Part shown: one piece after another, positions 9,340-17,409 of the stretch
How the letters are laid out: the number at the start of each line of letters is the position of its first letter
How positions within the stretch are numbered: the stretch's first letter is position 1
IMG/VR virus record: IMGVR_UViG_3300006749_000011
Location: 1-64,000 of that record
DNA length: 64,000 nt
Source of the DNA: a virus
Strand: one strand, 5' to 3'
Notes under the pieces: model-generated
Told to the model about the DNA's origin: nothing
Seen by the model: the letters and a program-made list of their open reading frames with translations, nothing else
Databases searched by the model: none
Translations under genes and position numbers: made by a program

Positions 9340-10144
9340 AAACTATAAAAAAGAATTTGATAAAATGCTTGAGCTTGTAAAAGGAGATGAAGGTTTTTCT
9401 TTTGCAAGATTTTCCGATGGAGAAAGAACAGTAATGTTTAACAAGAAGCTAGTAATAGCAGAAAATTATTTTATCCAAGAAGATGTTTATGGAGATAGAA
9501 AAATTTCCGCACCAAGACCATATCTAGCAGAAGAAAGAAAAGAGTTTGATCCTAAAAAACACCACTTTTATCATAAAAAATTACTAGAAGCGTATAGGTT
9601 CAATAAAAAAAATTACTTTAAAGGAATTTGTGGAGCAAACGAAACAGAATTTGGACCATGTCACAAAATCATGCTTGACTTGCATGGAGGAGATAATGAC
9701 TCTTTGACATATTCAAATGTTCTACAAAATGGAAACTACTCAGATTTTATAGAAAGGATGGTGCCTGAGTTCAGCTCACAAACAGTATTTTTTGTTTCAA
9801 ATAGAAATTCAAATGTTGATAACTTGCCTTTTGATGTAGAGAGGTTTTTTCCAATTGGTAACAACTGTATGATAAATGATTATAAGCTTGTGGACGAGAT
9901 AAAAGAATTTATACAAAAGGAAAATGTAAAAAACTCTTTATTTTTGTTCTCAGCTGCCACACTTAGCAATTTTTTGTGTTATGAGTTATATAGCGAATTT
10001 GATGATAACAAGTATATGGATATTGGTTCTACTTTGGGGCCTCTTCTTTCTTTAAAAGGTTGGATGAATTCTAGAAATTATTTATTATCATATTGGTATG
10101 GACAACCTGGGCACCATATCAAGCAGGAGGATGTATGGAGCTAG
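9329..10144 (+). CDS. GT-D fold glycosyltransferase (DUF1792-like)
   Basis: The start is placed at ATG 9329, which has AAGGA about eight bases upstream and overlaps the previous gene by 11 bases; the earlier in-frame ATG at 9284 would overlap it by 56. The 271-residue product begins with the signature FSFARFSDGE (residues 23-32), matching the R-x-x-DGE (D-x-E) metal motif of the GT-D family first described in streptococcal serine-rich adhesin glycosylation. A nucleotide-sugar-dependent transfer to a glycan is the likely reaction. The assignment rests on this motif and the context. Confidence 0.7.
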   Translation: MRDRNYKKEFDKMLELVKGDEGFSFARFSDGERTVMFNKKLVIAENYFIQEDVYGDRKISAPRPYLAEERKEFDPKKHHFYHKKLLEAYRFNKKNYFKGICGANETEFGPCHKIMLDLHGGDNDSLTYSNVLQNGNYSDFIERMVPEFSSQTVFFVSNRNSNVDNLPFDVERFFPIGNNCMINDYKLVDEIKEFIQKENVKNSLFLFSAATLSNFLCYELYSEFDDNKYMDIGSTLGPLLSLKGWMNSRNYLLSYWYGQPGHHIKQEDVWS

Positions 10145-10518
10145 TACAGTGTGAAGAAAAGTATTGGGAAGATGTTAGACTACTAAGAAATATGGATGGA
10201 GTAAAACAAGGCTTCATACAACAAGAAGAAATTACTCCTGAACAACACATAACTTATATGAAAAAAAATAGTAATTTTTTTTATATTTGTGTTGACAAAG
10301 AAGAATTTTTAGGGTATACTGGAGTTATTAATAAAGACATACGTGTTGCTACCCACCCTAAGCATCAAAAAAAAGGTGTTGCTAAATTTATGATTAATGA
10401 AATAATGAAGATACACCCTGATGCTTTTGCAAAAGTTAAGCTAGAAAACAAAGCCAGTTTGAAACTTTTTGAGTCTTGTGGTTTTAAAAAGAAATTTTAT
10501 ATACTGGAGAAAGAATGA
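10135..10518 (+). CDS. GNAT family N-acetyltransferase
   Basis: Start chosen at ATG 10135, just after AGGAGG (10125-10130); an in-frame upstream start at 10093 lies inside the preceding gene. The 127-residue product has the acetyl-CoA binding motif A in VATHPKHQKKGVAKFM (Q/R-x-x-G-x-A/G), then KVKLENKASLKLFESCGFKK, a typical GNAT C-terminal strand-helix. In this island it likely acetylates an amino sugar made by the neighbouring aminotransferase, as in N-acylated deoxyamino sugar pathways; that is inference. ATGA overlap with the next gene. Confidence 0.88.
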   Translation: MELVQCEEKYWEDVRLLRNMDGVKQGFIQQEEITPEQHITYMKKNSNFFYICVDKEEFLGYTGVINKDIRVATHPKHQKKGVAKFMINEIMKIHPDAFAKVKLENKASLKLFESCGFKKKFYILEKE

Positions 10519-11129
10519 GACACAATCCTTTTGAAATAGTTAGAATGTTTGAGGAAACTGTAGCTGATTATACCGGTGCACCATATGCTGTATCGACTGA
10601 CAATTGCACTGATGCCCTTTTAATTTGCTGTGAGTACCTTGGGGTAGAAGAAGTCATAATACCTTCTAAAACCTACCTTTCGGTCCCGCAATCAATAATG
10701 CATGCTGGTGGTAAAGTTAAGTTTAAAGACTACCTATGGAATGGCGTTTACCAATTAGAGCCCTATCCAATATGGGATGCTGCAAAGAGACTTACATCTG
10801 GAATGTATATCCCGGGTTCCTTTATGTGTCTTTCTTTTCACATTAAGAAACATTTAAAAATTGGAAAAGGTGGAATGATTCTTACAGACAATAAAGATGC
10901 TGTAGAGTGGTTAAAAAAGGCTCGTTATGAAGGAAGAGGTCCTGTTAAGTATCACGAGGACAATATACAAATAAATGGCTATAATGCCTATATGTCTCCT
11001 GAAATGGCTGCAAGAGGTTTAATGCTCATGCAAAACTATCCAGAACATATGCCAGACTTACCAGAAGAGCCTTATTATAGAGATCTTCGTGAATTTGACT
11101 TATTTAAAAACATTGAGGTGATAGGGTGA
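10515..11129 (+). CDS. Short DegT/DnrJ/EryC1-type PLP aminotransferase
   Basis: 204 residues, against about 370 for the family. Retained elements are STDNCTDALL (PLP phosphate region, 27-36), IIPSKTYLSVPQSI, WDAAKR with D88 (PLP ring nitrogen), and SFHIKKHLKIGKGG, which puts the Schiff-base lysine at K112 when aligned to the family pattern. The C-terminal small domain is almost absent, yet the reading frame is intact and tightly packed, so it is probably a reduced form rather than a broken gene. Expected role: transfer of an amino group to a keto-sugar nucleotide, preceding the GNAT step. Confidence 0.75.
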   Translation: MRHNPFEIVRMFEETVADYTGAPYAVSTDNCTDALLICCEYLGVEEVIIPSKTYLSVPQSIMHAGGKVKFKDYLWNGVYQLEPYPIWDAAKRLTSGMYIPGSFMCLSFHIKKHLKIGKGGMILTDNKDAVEWLKKARYEGRGPVKYHEDNIQINGYNAYMSPEMAARGLMLMQNYPEHMPDLPEEPYYRDLREFDLFKNIEVIG

Positions 11130-11935
11130 AAATAGCAGTTTGTTTACATGGATATTATGGAACAGTTAGTACTGGTGACTTTTCCACTTCTAAAGGTGGA
11201 AAACAACACATCGAAGAACAGATTTTAAGTAAATGCAAAAATGCAGACTTTTATGTTCATTGTTGGCAACCAGAATTTAAGCAAGAAATAATCAACAACT
11301 ACAATCCAAAACAAAGTATTTTTGAAGAACAAATAGACTTTAAAAAAATTTGCTTAAAAAACAAAATTTATCAAAACTATTTTGATGAACTGTTTCAAAG
11401 AGAAAAAACAATGTATAAAAATGCTAATATCTACAGGATACTTAGTTTTTATTATTCTAGATGCGAATCTATTAAAATGGCACTAGATAAAGGTTATGAT
11501 TGGATTATCACCACTAGGTTTGATATATCTCAAAGGGGCGGTGATGAAGTTAATCAAATCAGGTTTTTAGTTGATCAAGAAAGAGACTATCTTTACACAA
11601 CTGAGTGGAATCAAAAAAATGCTGGATACGGAGATATGTGGTTCTACGGTTCAAATGAAATCATGAAAGAGTATTCAAAGATTTATAAAGCAGCTTTATC
11701 TGATTTCAAACCATTATCAAAATATGAAAAAACAGTAACAACAGCTTGGCCAGATTCAAATTATTTTGATGTACATAGTTTTTCTGATACAAGACAATTT
11801 ACAAACGAAGTTGACAAAAAAGAAAAAAGTAAATCATTAATGAAATTTCCTAAGTGGAGAGTAACTGATAGTCATTTATATCATAAATGGTTTTGCATGA
11901 ACAATGGTTTGTATGAAAAAACAAGGTGGGTGTAA
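11126..11935 (+). CDS. Putative glycosyltransferase-like protein
   Basis: 269 residues from a GTG start preceded by GAGGTG. The N-terminus (IAVCLHGYYGTV), the strand ADFYVHCWQ and the motif DWIITTRFDI near residues 126-135 resemble a loosely defined group of glycosyltransferase-like proteins with an R-x-D element found in polysaccharide clusters. The later segment GYGDMWFYGS fits a sugar-binding loop. No catalytic assignment can be proved from sequence alone. It overlaps the preceding gene by four bases (GTGA) and the following one by one base. Confidence 0.55.
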   Translation: MKIAVCLHGYYGTVSTGDFSTSKGGKQHIEEQILSKCKNADFYVHCWQPEFKQEIINNYNPKQSIFEEQIDFKKICLKNKIYQNYFDELFQREKTMYKNANIYRILSFYYSRCESIKMALDKGYDWIITTRFDISQRGGDEVNQIRFLVDQERDYLYTTEWNQKNAGYGDMWFYGSNEIMKEYSKIYKAALSDFKPLSKYEKTVTTAWPDSNYFDVHSFSDTRQFTNEVDKKEKSKSLMKFPKWRVTDSHLYHKWFCMNNGLYEKTRWV

Positions 11936-12648
11936 TGGAGGCTTATGTATTTTATTCACATTATGATTATTCTGATATTTGGCCTCTTATGTTTGGGCAA
12001 AGTAGAAAGTTTTTATCTGATAAAAAGAAGTATCTTGTAACAAATAAGATAGAACAAAAATTAAGTAACGACTGGCAGGTCGTACTCTATAACGACAACA
12101 AACCTTATCAACAAAGAGTTTATGAAAGTTTAGAAAAAATAGATGAAGAAATTGTAATCTTTCATCATGAAGACATGTTTTTGTTAAACAATCCTAACTG
12201 GAAAGTCATGAATAATTTGATAGACTTAGTTAAAAATGAAAAAATTGATTTAATTAAGTTACTAAAAGCCTCATACGACAACAGAGAGCATTATAAAGAA
12301 AGAAATAATATTTTCTATAATCCTGAAAATCTATTATTTGCAATACAACCAACAATAATAAAAAAAGAAAATTTAACAAAAATCTATAAACACACAAAAG
12401 GTGACAATATTTGGCAATTTGAAAAAAATTCAAATTCATTAATTAACTATTTGAACTATTCTAGTTGCTATTATCACGAAGGAACAGAAAATAAAAGAGG
12501 TATGTTTCACTGGGATAGTAATGTATACCCTTATATTGCCACGGCAGTTGTAAAAGGTCAGTGGGATTTTGGAACATACAAAGAAGAATTAACAACTCTA
12601 CATAAAGAATATAATATAGACACAAAAAAGAGAGGTAAATATGTCTGA
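11935..12648 (+). CDS. Uncharacterised glycan-cluster protein
   Basis: Start set at ATG 11935 (TAATG overlap); the upstream in-frame GTG at 11926 would extend into the previous gene. About 237 residues. Recognisable features are FYSHYDYSDIWPLMFGQ at the N-terminus, IVIFHHEDMFLL in the first half and FAIQPTIIKKENL later. This pattern occurs in proteins of unknown function in polysaccharide clusters and could be a GT-A-like fold, with the HED motif as metal site. No signal peptide or membrane segment. Function is inferred only from context. Confidence 0.5.
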   Translation: MEAYVFYSHYDYSDIWPLMFGQSRKFLSDKKKYLVTNKIEQKLSNDWQVVLYNDNKPYQQRVYESLEKIDEEIVIFHHEDMFLLNNPNWKVMNNLIDLVKNEKIDLIKLLKASYDNREHYKERNNIFYNPENLLFAIQPTIIKKENLTKIYKHTKGDNIWQFEKNSNSLINYLNYSSCYYHEGTENKRGMFHWDSNVYPYIATAVVKGQWDFGTYKEELTTLHKEYNIDTKKRGKYV

Positions 12649-13372
12649 AAAAATGAAAGTTTTAATACCACTAGCTGGAGCTGGGTCTAGATTCTCCAAA
12701 GCTGGTTATAAAGACCCAAAACCATTGATAAATGTAGCCGGAAAACCAATGATTCAAAGAGTTATAGAGAACATAGGTCTAATAGAAAACGAGCATATTT
12801 TTATTGTTCAAAAAGCTCACATGAAAAAATACCCAAAAATGAAAGAATATTTATTGAGTTGTGTAAAAAACAGTGTTTTAGTAGAGATTGATTCATTAAC
12901 AGAAGGAGCTGCATGTACCACTTTATTAGCTAAAGAGCATATAAATAATGATCAACCACTTTTTATTGCAAATGCCGACCAATGGGTTGATTGGGACTCT
13001 AAACACTTCCAAAACTACTGCAAAGGATTAGATGGTTGTATACCTTATTTCTTATCAGATAGCCCAAAACACTCATACTCTAGAGTAGACTATAGTACTG
13101 GTAATATAACACAAGTTGCTGAAAAGCAAGTTATAAGTAATTTTGCCACAGTTGGAATGTATTATTGGGCTAAAGGTTCTGAGTATGTTTCTTGCGCAGA
13201 AGAGATGATAAAAAGAAATATTAGATTTAATAATGAATTTTATATATGCCCAGTATATAATATTTTAATTAATTCAAGAGGCGGAGTGGTAAAACCATAT
13301 CCAATTTATGAAATGAGAGGAATGGGAACACCGGAAGAGCTTGACAAATTTTTAACTAAACTGGAGAAATAA
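12641..13372 (+). CDS. Sugar-phosphate nucleotidyltransferase
   Basis: 243 residues, ATG start preceded by AGAGG. The N-terminal signature LIPLAGAGSRFSKAGYKDPKP (10-28) is the nucleotide-binding loop of NTP_transferase enzymes; NADQWVD at 111-117 gives the metal-binding Asp, and the C-terminus has MGTPEEL. It should couple a phosphorylated sugar or polyol to an NTP, giving an activated donor. It sits directly upstream of the RuBisCO-like protein (TAATG overlap), so the product of that enzyme or a derivative could be its substrate (inference). Confidence 0.85.
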   Translation: MSEKMKVLIPLAGAGSRFSKAGYKDPKPLINVAGKPMIQRVIENIGLIENEHIFIVQKAHMKKYPKMKEYLLSCVKNSVLVEIDSLTEGAACTTLLAKEHINNDQPLFIANADQWVDWDSKHFQNYCKGLDGCIPYFLSDSPKHSYSRVDYSTGNITQVAEKQVISNFATVGMYYWAKGSEYVSCAEEMIKRNIRFNNEFYICPVYNILINSRGGVVKPYPIYEMRGMGTPEELDKFLTKLEK

Positions 13373-14562
13373 TGAAAATTTTTAGAAATATTAACGAGAT
13401 TAACAAAGACAAATACATTTTGTGTGATTATTTTTTATCTTCTAACAAAACACTTAGAGACGCTGCATGGGGTCTAAGTATAGGACAAAGTGTTGGGAAT
13501 CCCAATGTAAGAAATCACTGGGAAACCGATGAATTATTCGAGAATCATTCTTGTTTTGTGATTGGAGATGAAGAAGAATTAAAAACCAAAACTGAAGGAG
13601 AAGTCACTATTGCTTTTCCAATAGCAAATACAGACTTTAAGACTGATGGTATGTCACACCTATTATGTCAATTTATGGGTGGACAAATGGACATTGACAT
13701 TGTCAAAAAATGTCACCTTTTGAAAGTTTCTTTTCCCAAGCATATTGAAAATGATTACTTTTTAAAGCCAAAATACGGAATTAAAGGAATTAGAAAATTT
13801 ACCAGTACCCAAGACAAGCCTTTGTTCGGTGGTATTGTAAAGCCTAAAATTGGTGTTAATAGTGATATACTCTTAGAGATGGTAAAAGAGATGGTAGAAG
13901 GTGGTATTAATTTTATTAAAGAAGATGAAATTATGTCAAACCCTGCTTGTTGTCCGATTGAAGAAAGAGTGCCAAAAATTATGGAATACTTAAAAGATAA
14001 AGATGTAATTTATGCTGTTTGTATTAATTGTGATCCACATCATGTTATAGATAGAGTTAAAAGAGTTTATGAATTGGGAGCAAATGCTGTACATATTAAT
14101 TTTTGGAGTGGTCTCGGAGTCTATAAGTCAATCAGAGAACTGGATCTACCTATTTTCATTCATTTTCAAAAAAGTGGAGACAAGGTTTTAACAAACAAAA
14201 GTCATGATTATCATATCTCTTGGGATGTTATATGTGATTTTGCTGGTCTTATGGGTGTTGATTTCATACACGCAGGAATGTGGGGTGGTTATATGTCTGA
14301 TAATGAAGATGAATTGAGAGAAACTTTGAGAGTATTACACAACAGAGGAGTTATGCCGGCTCTAAGTTGTGGGATGCATGCAGGTCTAATAGAAGCCATA
14401 AACAAACGTTTTGGTATAGACTATATGGCTAACGTAGGTGGAGCTATACATGGCCATCCTGGTGGTTCTAGAAGCGGAGCTAAAGCGATCAAACAGTCTA
14501 TAGACAGAGAATATGGAAAAGAATATGAAATTGCTATTAAAAAATGGGGAATTGTTGAATGA
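13372..14562 (+). CDS. RuBisCO-like protein (form IV-type)
   Basis: 396 residues, coupled to the nucleotidyltransferase by TAATG. The C-terminal barrel is clearly RuBisCO large-subunit family: GGIVKPKIGV with K157 and K159 (spinach K175, K177), GGINFIKEDE with K183, D185, E186 (carbamylated K201 and metal ligands D203, E204), H264 (H294), H300 in DFIHAG (H327), S332 in LSCG (S379) and the phosphate loop VGGAIHGHPGG. Two carboxylase residues are lost: the R295 position is F265 and the loop-6 K334 position is Y307. Carboxylation is therefore unlikely; known relatives are enolases, isomerases or transcarboxylases acting on phosphorylated ketoses. Here it probably makes an unusual sugar for the island. 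Confidence 0.88.
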   Translation: MKIFRNINEINKDKYILCDYFLSSNKTLRDAAWGLSIGQSVGNPNVRNHWETDELFENHSCFVIGDEEELKTKTEGEVTIAFPIANTDFKTDGMSHLLCQFMGGQMDIDIVKKCHLLKVSFPKHIENDYFLKPKYGIKGIRKFTSTQDKPLFGGIVKPKIGVNSDILLEMVKEMVEGGINFIKEDEIMSNPACCPIEERVPKIMEYLKDKDVIYAVCINCDPHHVIDRVKRVYELGANAVHINFWSGLGVYKSIRELDLPIFIHFQKSGDKVLTNKSHDYHISWDVICDFAGLMGVDFIHAGMWGGYMSDNEDELRETLRVLHNRGVMPALSCGMHAGLIEAINKRFGIDYMANVGGAIHGHPGGSRSGAKAIKQSIDREYGKEYEIAIKKWGIVE

Positions 14563-14993
14563 TATTAATTTCCCACAGAGGAAACACAAATGGTGTAAAC
14601 AAAAAACTAGAGAATGACCCAGTTCATCTACAGTCCTTATCTGATATAGGAACCAATGTTGAGATAGATGTTTGGTTTGATGGAGAGCAATTGCTTCTTG
14701 GTCACGATGAGCCTAAACACAAAGTAGATTTAGATTTCTTACAAAATGAAAATTTTTGGTGTCATGCAAAAAATCTTTTAGCTTTAGAATATATGTTAGA
14801 AAATAAGATTCATTGTTTTTGGCACCAGTCTGATGATTACACTTTAACAAGTAATGGAGTCATATGGACTTACCCAAACAAATTAGCCACCAGTAAGTGT
14901 ATAATTGTTTGTAAAACATTTGAAGATACAGAATATTATTCAAACCTTAATATTCTTGGTATTTGTAGTGATTATATAGGAGAAATAAAATGA
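14559..14993 (+). CDS. Small GDPD/PI-PLC-like phosphodiesterase
   Basis: 144 residues, ATGA overlap with the RuBisCO-like gene. Glycerophosphodiester phosphodiesterase landmarks are present in order: HRG with H6-R7, EIDVW with E35 and D37 (metal ligands), and LGHDEP with H49, the second catalytic His. The protein is much shorter than typical GDPD enzymes (about 240 residues or more), lacking later barrel strands. It may cleave or form a phosphodiester on a small glycan precursor. Its tight coupling to the nucleotidyltransferase and RuBisCO-like genes suggests one pathway. Confidence 0.72.
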   Translation: MILISHRGNTNGVNKKLENDPVHLQSLSDIGTNVEIDVWFDGEQLLLGHDEPKHKVDLDFLQNENFWCHAKNLLALEYMLENKIHCFWHQSDDYTLTSNGVIWTYPNKLATSKCIIVCKTFEDTEYYSNLNILGICSDYIGEIK

Positions 14994-15943
14994 AACTAGT
15001 AGTAATAACAGGCTGTCTAGGCCTAATAGGTTCACACTTAACAAGACAATGTTTAGAAAAAGGTTGGCAAGTGTATGGTATTGACAAGTGCACATATGCA
15101 TCCAACGTACAATTTTTACCTGATTTTTATAAATATAATAACTTTACTTTTGTACAAGAAGATATCGCAGATTTAAAACATCTTCCTCATTGTGATTACG
15201 TTATAAATGTAGCCGCTGAATCTCATGTTGGCAATAGTATAATAGAATCTCAAGACTTTATAAAATCAAATGTTGAAGGTGTTAAAAATTTGTTAGATTT
15301 AATAAGAAAAAAACCTGCAAACATTGAACAAAGACCTGTATTCTTCCACTTTAGCACTGATGAAGTGTATGGCGATATTACCGAGGGCGAACATATCGAG
15401 ACAGATATTTTAAAACCTTCAAATCCATACTCTGCATCAAAAGCAGCAGCTGATATGTTGGTGTATGCTTGGGCTAGAACTTACGACATTGAGTATGTTA
15501 TTCTTAGACCCACTAACAACTATGGCATTGGACAGTATCCTGAGAAACTGATCCCTATTTGTGTAAAACAATTAATGCGTGGTAAGAAAATTAGATTACA
15601 CGACAAAGGGCTACCAATTAGAAACTGGCTTCACTCTGACGACACAGCAAACGCTGTTGTTACAATAATAGAATCAGGAATCACTAATCAAGTTTTTAAT
15701 GTAGCAGGTGGTTTTGAACAAAAAAACATTGAAACTACAATTCAAATTATAAAAGCTTTCTATGGAAACACACATAGAAACATTGAATCTTATCTAGACT
15801 TAGGTTACAAAAGACAAGGCCAAGACGTAAGGTATGCATTAAATGATAATAGATTAAGAAACTTGGGATGGAAACCAAAAAAGAAATTTGAGGAAGAACT
15901 TCCAAAAATAGTAGAATACTACAAAAATAATTTTAAATGGTAA
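14990..15943 (+). CDS. NAD-dependent nucleotide-sugar epimerase/dehydratase (RmlB-like)
   Basis: 317 residues, ATGA overlap upstream. The Rossmann loop TGCLGLIG is at 7-14, FSTDEVYGD places the catalytic pair D124-E125 used by 4,6-dehydratases, and Y147-x3-K151 (YSASK) is the SDR catalytic pair. RPTNNYGIGQYPEKLIP and RNWLHSDD match the dTDP-glucose 4,6-dehydratase family. It probably makes a 4-keto-6-deoxy sugar nucleotide, the usual substrate of DegT-type aminotransferases such as the one at 10515. Last gene of the island. Confidence 0.9.
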   Translation: MKLVVITGCLGLIGSHLTRQCLEKGWQVYGIDKCTYASNVQFLPDFYKYNNFTFVQEDIADLKHLPHCDYVINVAAESHVGNSIIESQDFIKSNVEGVKNLLDLIRKKPANIEQRPVFFHFSTDEVYGDITEGEHIETDILKPSNPYSASKAAADMLVYAWARTYDIEYVILRPTNNYGIGQYPEKLIPICVKQLMRGKKIRLHDKGLPIRNWLHSDDTANAVVTIIESGITNQVFNVAGGFEQKNIETTIQIIKAFYGNTHRNIESYLDLGYKRQGQDVRYALNDNRLRNLGWKPKKKFEEELPKIVEYYKNNFKW

Positions 15944-15957
15944 AAAGGAGAAAACAA

Positions 15958-16149
15958 ATGAAATTATCTGATCAAGCACTTGGAGCTATAATGATGGCTC
16001 TTCAAAAAGCCCTAACAGAGCAAACGGACATTGTTCCTGTTCTTAAATCTTTTGAACTGGACTTAATGGACAATGGAGAAATTCTTGTTAAGAACCCTCC
16101 GGTTGTGAAAACAACACCAAAAATACATACAGGTGAAGAAAATGCCTAG
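15958..16149 (+). CDS. Small hypothetical protein
   Basis: 63 residues starting at ATG 15958, seven bases after AAAGGAG; a longer in-frame start at 15937 overlaps the preceding gene and lacks such a site. The sequence has a predicted N-terminal helix (ALGAIMMALQKAL) and a short beta-like segment (FELDLMDNGEILV). No family recognised. Its end overlaps the zinc-ribbon gene by eight bases. Confidence 0.6.
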   Translation: MKLSDQALGAIMMALQKALTEQTDIVPVLKSFELDLMDNGEILVKNPPVVKTTPKIHTGEENA

Positions 16150-16390
16150 GTACGTTTACAAATGTACAAAATGTGAAGAAGAGTTCCAAGTTCGTCATGG
16201 AATGAGTGAAACTCAAGAGTCTTGCGAATTATGTGAATCGAAAGGAACTCTTCAACGCATTCCCCAATTGACTTCTATCTCTAAACCTCCGTCGGAAGAG
16301 GGAAAGAGAATCAAGGAAGCTATTGAGGATAATAAGAAAATTTTCAAAGAACTATATAACGAAGCGAGGACACAAACTTATGACGATTGA
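16142..16390 (+). CDS. FmdB-type zinc-ribbon protein
   Basis: Start set at ATG 16142 (MPRYVYKC), the standard N-terminus of the family; an in-frame ATG nine bases upstream is possible. The 82-residue product has C8-x2-C11 and C28-x2-C31, a small zinc ribbon of the FmdB putative regulatory protein type, then a charged helical tail. Such proteins are frequent in phages; the function is unknown, possibly nucleic acid or protein binding next to the late sigma factor. Confidence 0.75.
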   Translation: MPRYVYKCTKCEEEFQVRHGMSETQESCELCESKGTLQRIPQLTSISKPPSEEGKRIKEAIEDNKKIFKELYNEARTQTYDD

Positions 16391-16805
16391 TGCTGCTCTT
16401 ACAATTGTGCTTTTAATGAGCTTAGGATGCAATATATTGGCCGCTGTTTACATTAGAGACATACTAGGTAGGCTTGGCTGGTTAACGCAAAATTTAGGCA
16501 ATTTAACTCAACTAATAAGGGGTTTTGAAAACCACATTAGAAGTGTTCATGAACTTGAGAAGTTTTATGGAGATGAAGATTTGAAACTGGTTGTGCAACA
16601 CACAAGCGACTTAATTGAGGTAATGGATGATTATTTAGAGGTCGGTTTGGATTCTGAATTAATCGAGGAAGAACTAACCAAGGACAACACAAATGACAAC
16701 GAGAAAGAGAAAGAAGAGAACAAAGAGAATGTATTTTACTCAGATACACAAGGACGCGATTCTGAAGTATTGCGCTCCAAATACAACATACCTGGAAAGG
16801 TGTGA
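16380..16805 (+). CDS. Single-pass membrane protein, acidic C-terminus
   Basis: Start placed at ATG 16380, preceded by GAGGA at a good distance; the in-frame ATG at 16323 lies within the zinc-ribbon gene. The 141-residue product has a hydrophobic segment at about residues 4-25 (AALTIVLLMSLGCNILAAVYI), then a helical domain and an acidic Asn/Glu/Lys-rich tail. Its 3' end overlaps the sigma factor gene by 113 bases in another frame, which explains the low-complexity tail. Function unknown. Confidence 0.65.
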   Translation: MTIDAALTIVLLMSLGCNILAAVYIRDILGRLGWLTQNLGNLTQLIRGFENHIRSVHELEKFYGDEDLKLVVQHTSDLIEVMDDYLEVGLDSELIEEELTKDNTNDNEKEKEENKENVFYSDTQGRDSEVLRSKYNIPGKV

Positions 16806-17391
16806 GCTATACGAGTCCCTAATACAACCAGCATTCTCTGAGATGGTGGATAAAATAGTGTTTACTTATCGCTTTACTACTCTACCCAATATTGAAGAAC
16901 TAAGAACAGACTGTAAGGTTTGGCTTACCACTATATTGGCAAAATATGATCCCAACAGAGGATCAAAAGCGTTCTCTTATTTTTCAGTAATAACTAAAAA
17001 TTGGTTTATTCACCAAGTAAAAAAGAACACAAAAAGAGCAAAAAGAGAAGTTGACTTTGCTGATGCCGCTAAAGAAGTTTATGACAAGCTTGAAGCAAAA
17101 GAAGAAACTTATTATGAAATGCAAGTAAAGAAAGAGTTTTGGGAACAATTATTTAACGAAATTGCCTCTTGGGATTCAAAAAACATGTCAGAAAACGAAA
17201 AGAAAGTTTACGACGCAGTTGTAATAGTTTTGAACTCTGTTGAAGAAATAGAGATATTTAACAAAAAAGCTGTATACCTTTACTTAAGAGAGATTACAGG
17301 TTTGAGCACAAAACAGATTGTTTCTCAATTAAACAAGATGAGAGCAAAATATCAAATATTTAAAAAAGATTGGGATGAAGGCAAAATTTGA
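16693..17391 (+). CDS. 55: gp55-like late-transcription sigma factor
   Basis: 232 residues. The segment GSKAFSYFSVITKNWFIHQVKK (encoded near 16963-17030) followed by basic residues resembles the sigma region-2-like core of T4 gp55, which directs host RNA polymerase to late promoters. The ATG at 16693 has AAGGA eight bases upstream and adds a basic N-terminus (TTRKRKKRTKR); a second possible start is ATG 16729. Placement just before the structural block fits a late regulator. I could not find a convincing T4-type late promoter before the structural genes, so the recognised sequence may differ. Confidence 0.72.
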   Translation: MTTRKRKKRTKRMYFTQIHKDAILKYCAPNTTYLERCELYESLIQPAFSEMVDKIVFTYRFTTLPNIEELRTDCKVWLTTILAKYDPNRGSKAFSYFSVITKNWFIHQVKKNTKRAKREVDFADAAKEVYDKLEAKEETYYEMQVKKEFWEQLFNEIASWDSKNMSENEKKVYDAVVIVLNSVEEIEIFNKKAVYLYLREITGLSTKQIVSQLNKMRAKYQIFKKDWDEGKI

Positions 17392-17409
17392 CCTAAAACT
17401 AATTAATGT

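Noticed and set aside
13372-14562. True carbon-fixing RuBisCO
   Set aside because: The essential loop-6 lysine position is Tyr and R295 is Phe; context is glycan synthesis and no phosphoribulokinase is present.
15128-15135. T4-type late promoter TATAAATA
   Set aside because: Lies inside the RmlB-like coding region, as do similar matches near 44966 and 53373; such matches are expected by chance in AT-rich DNA.
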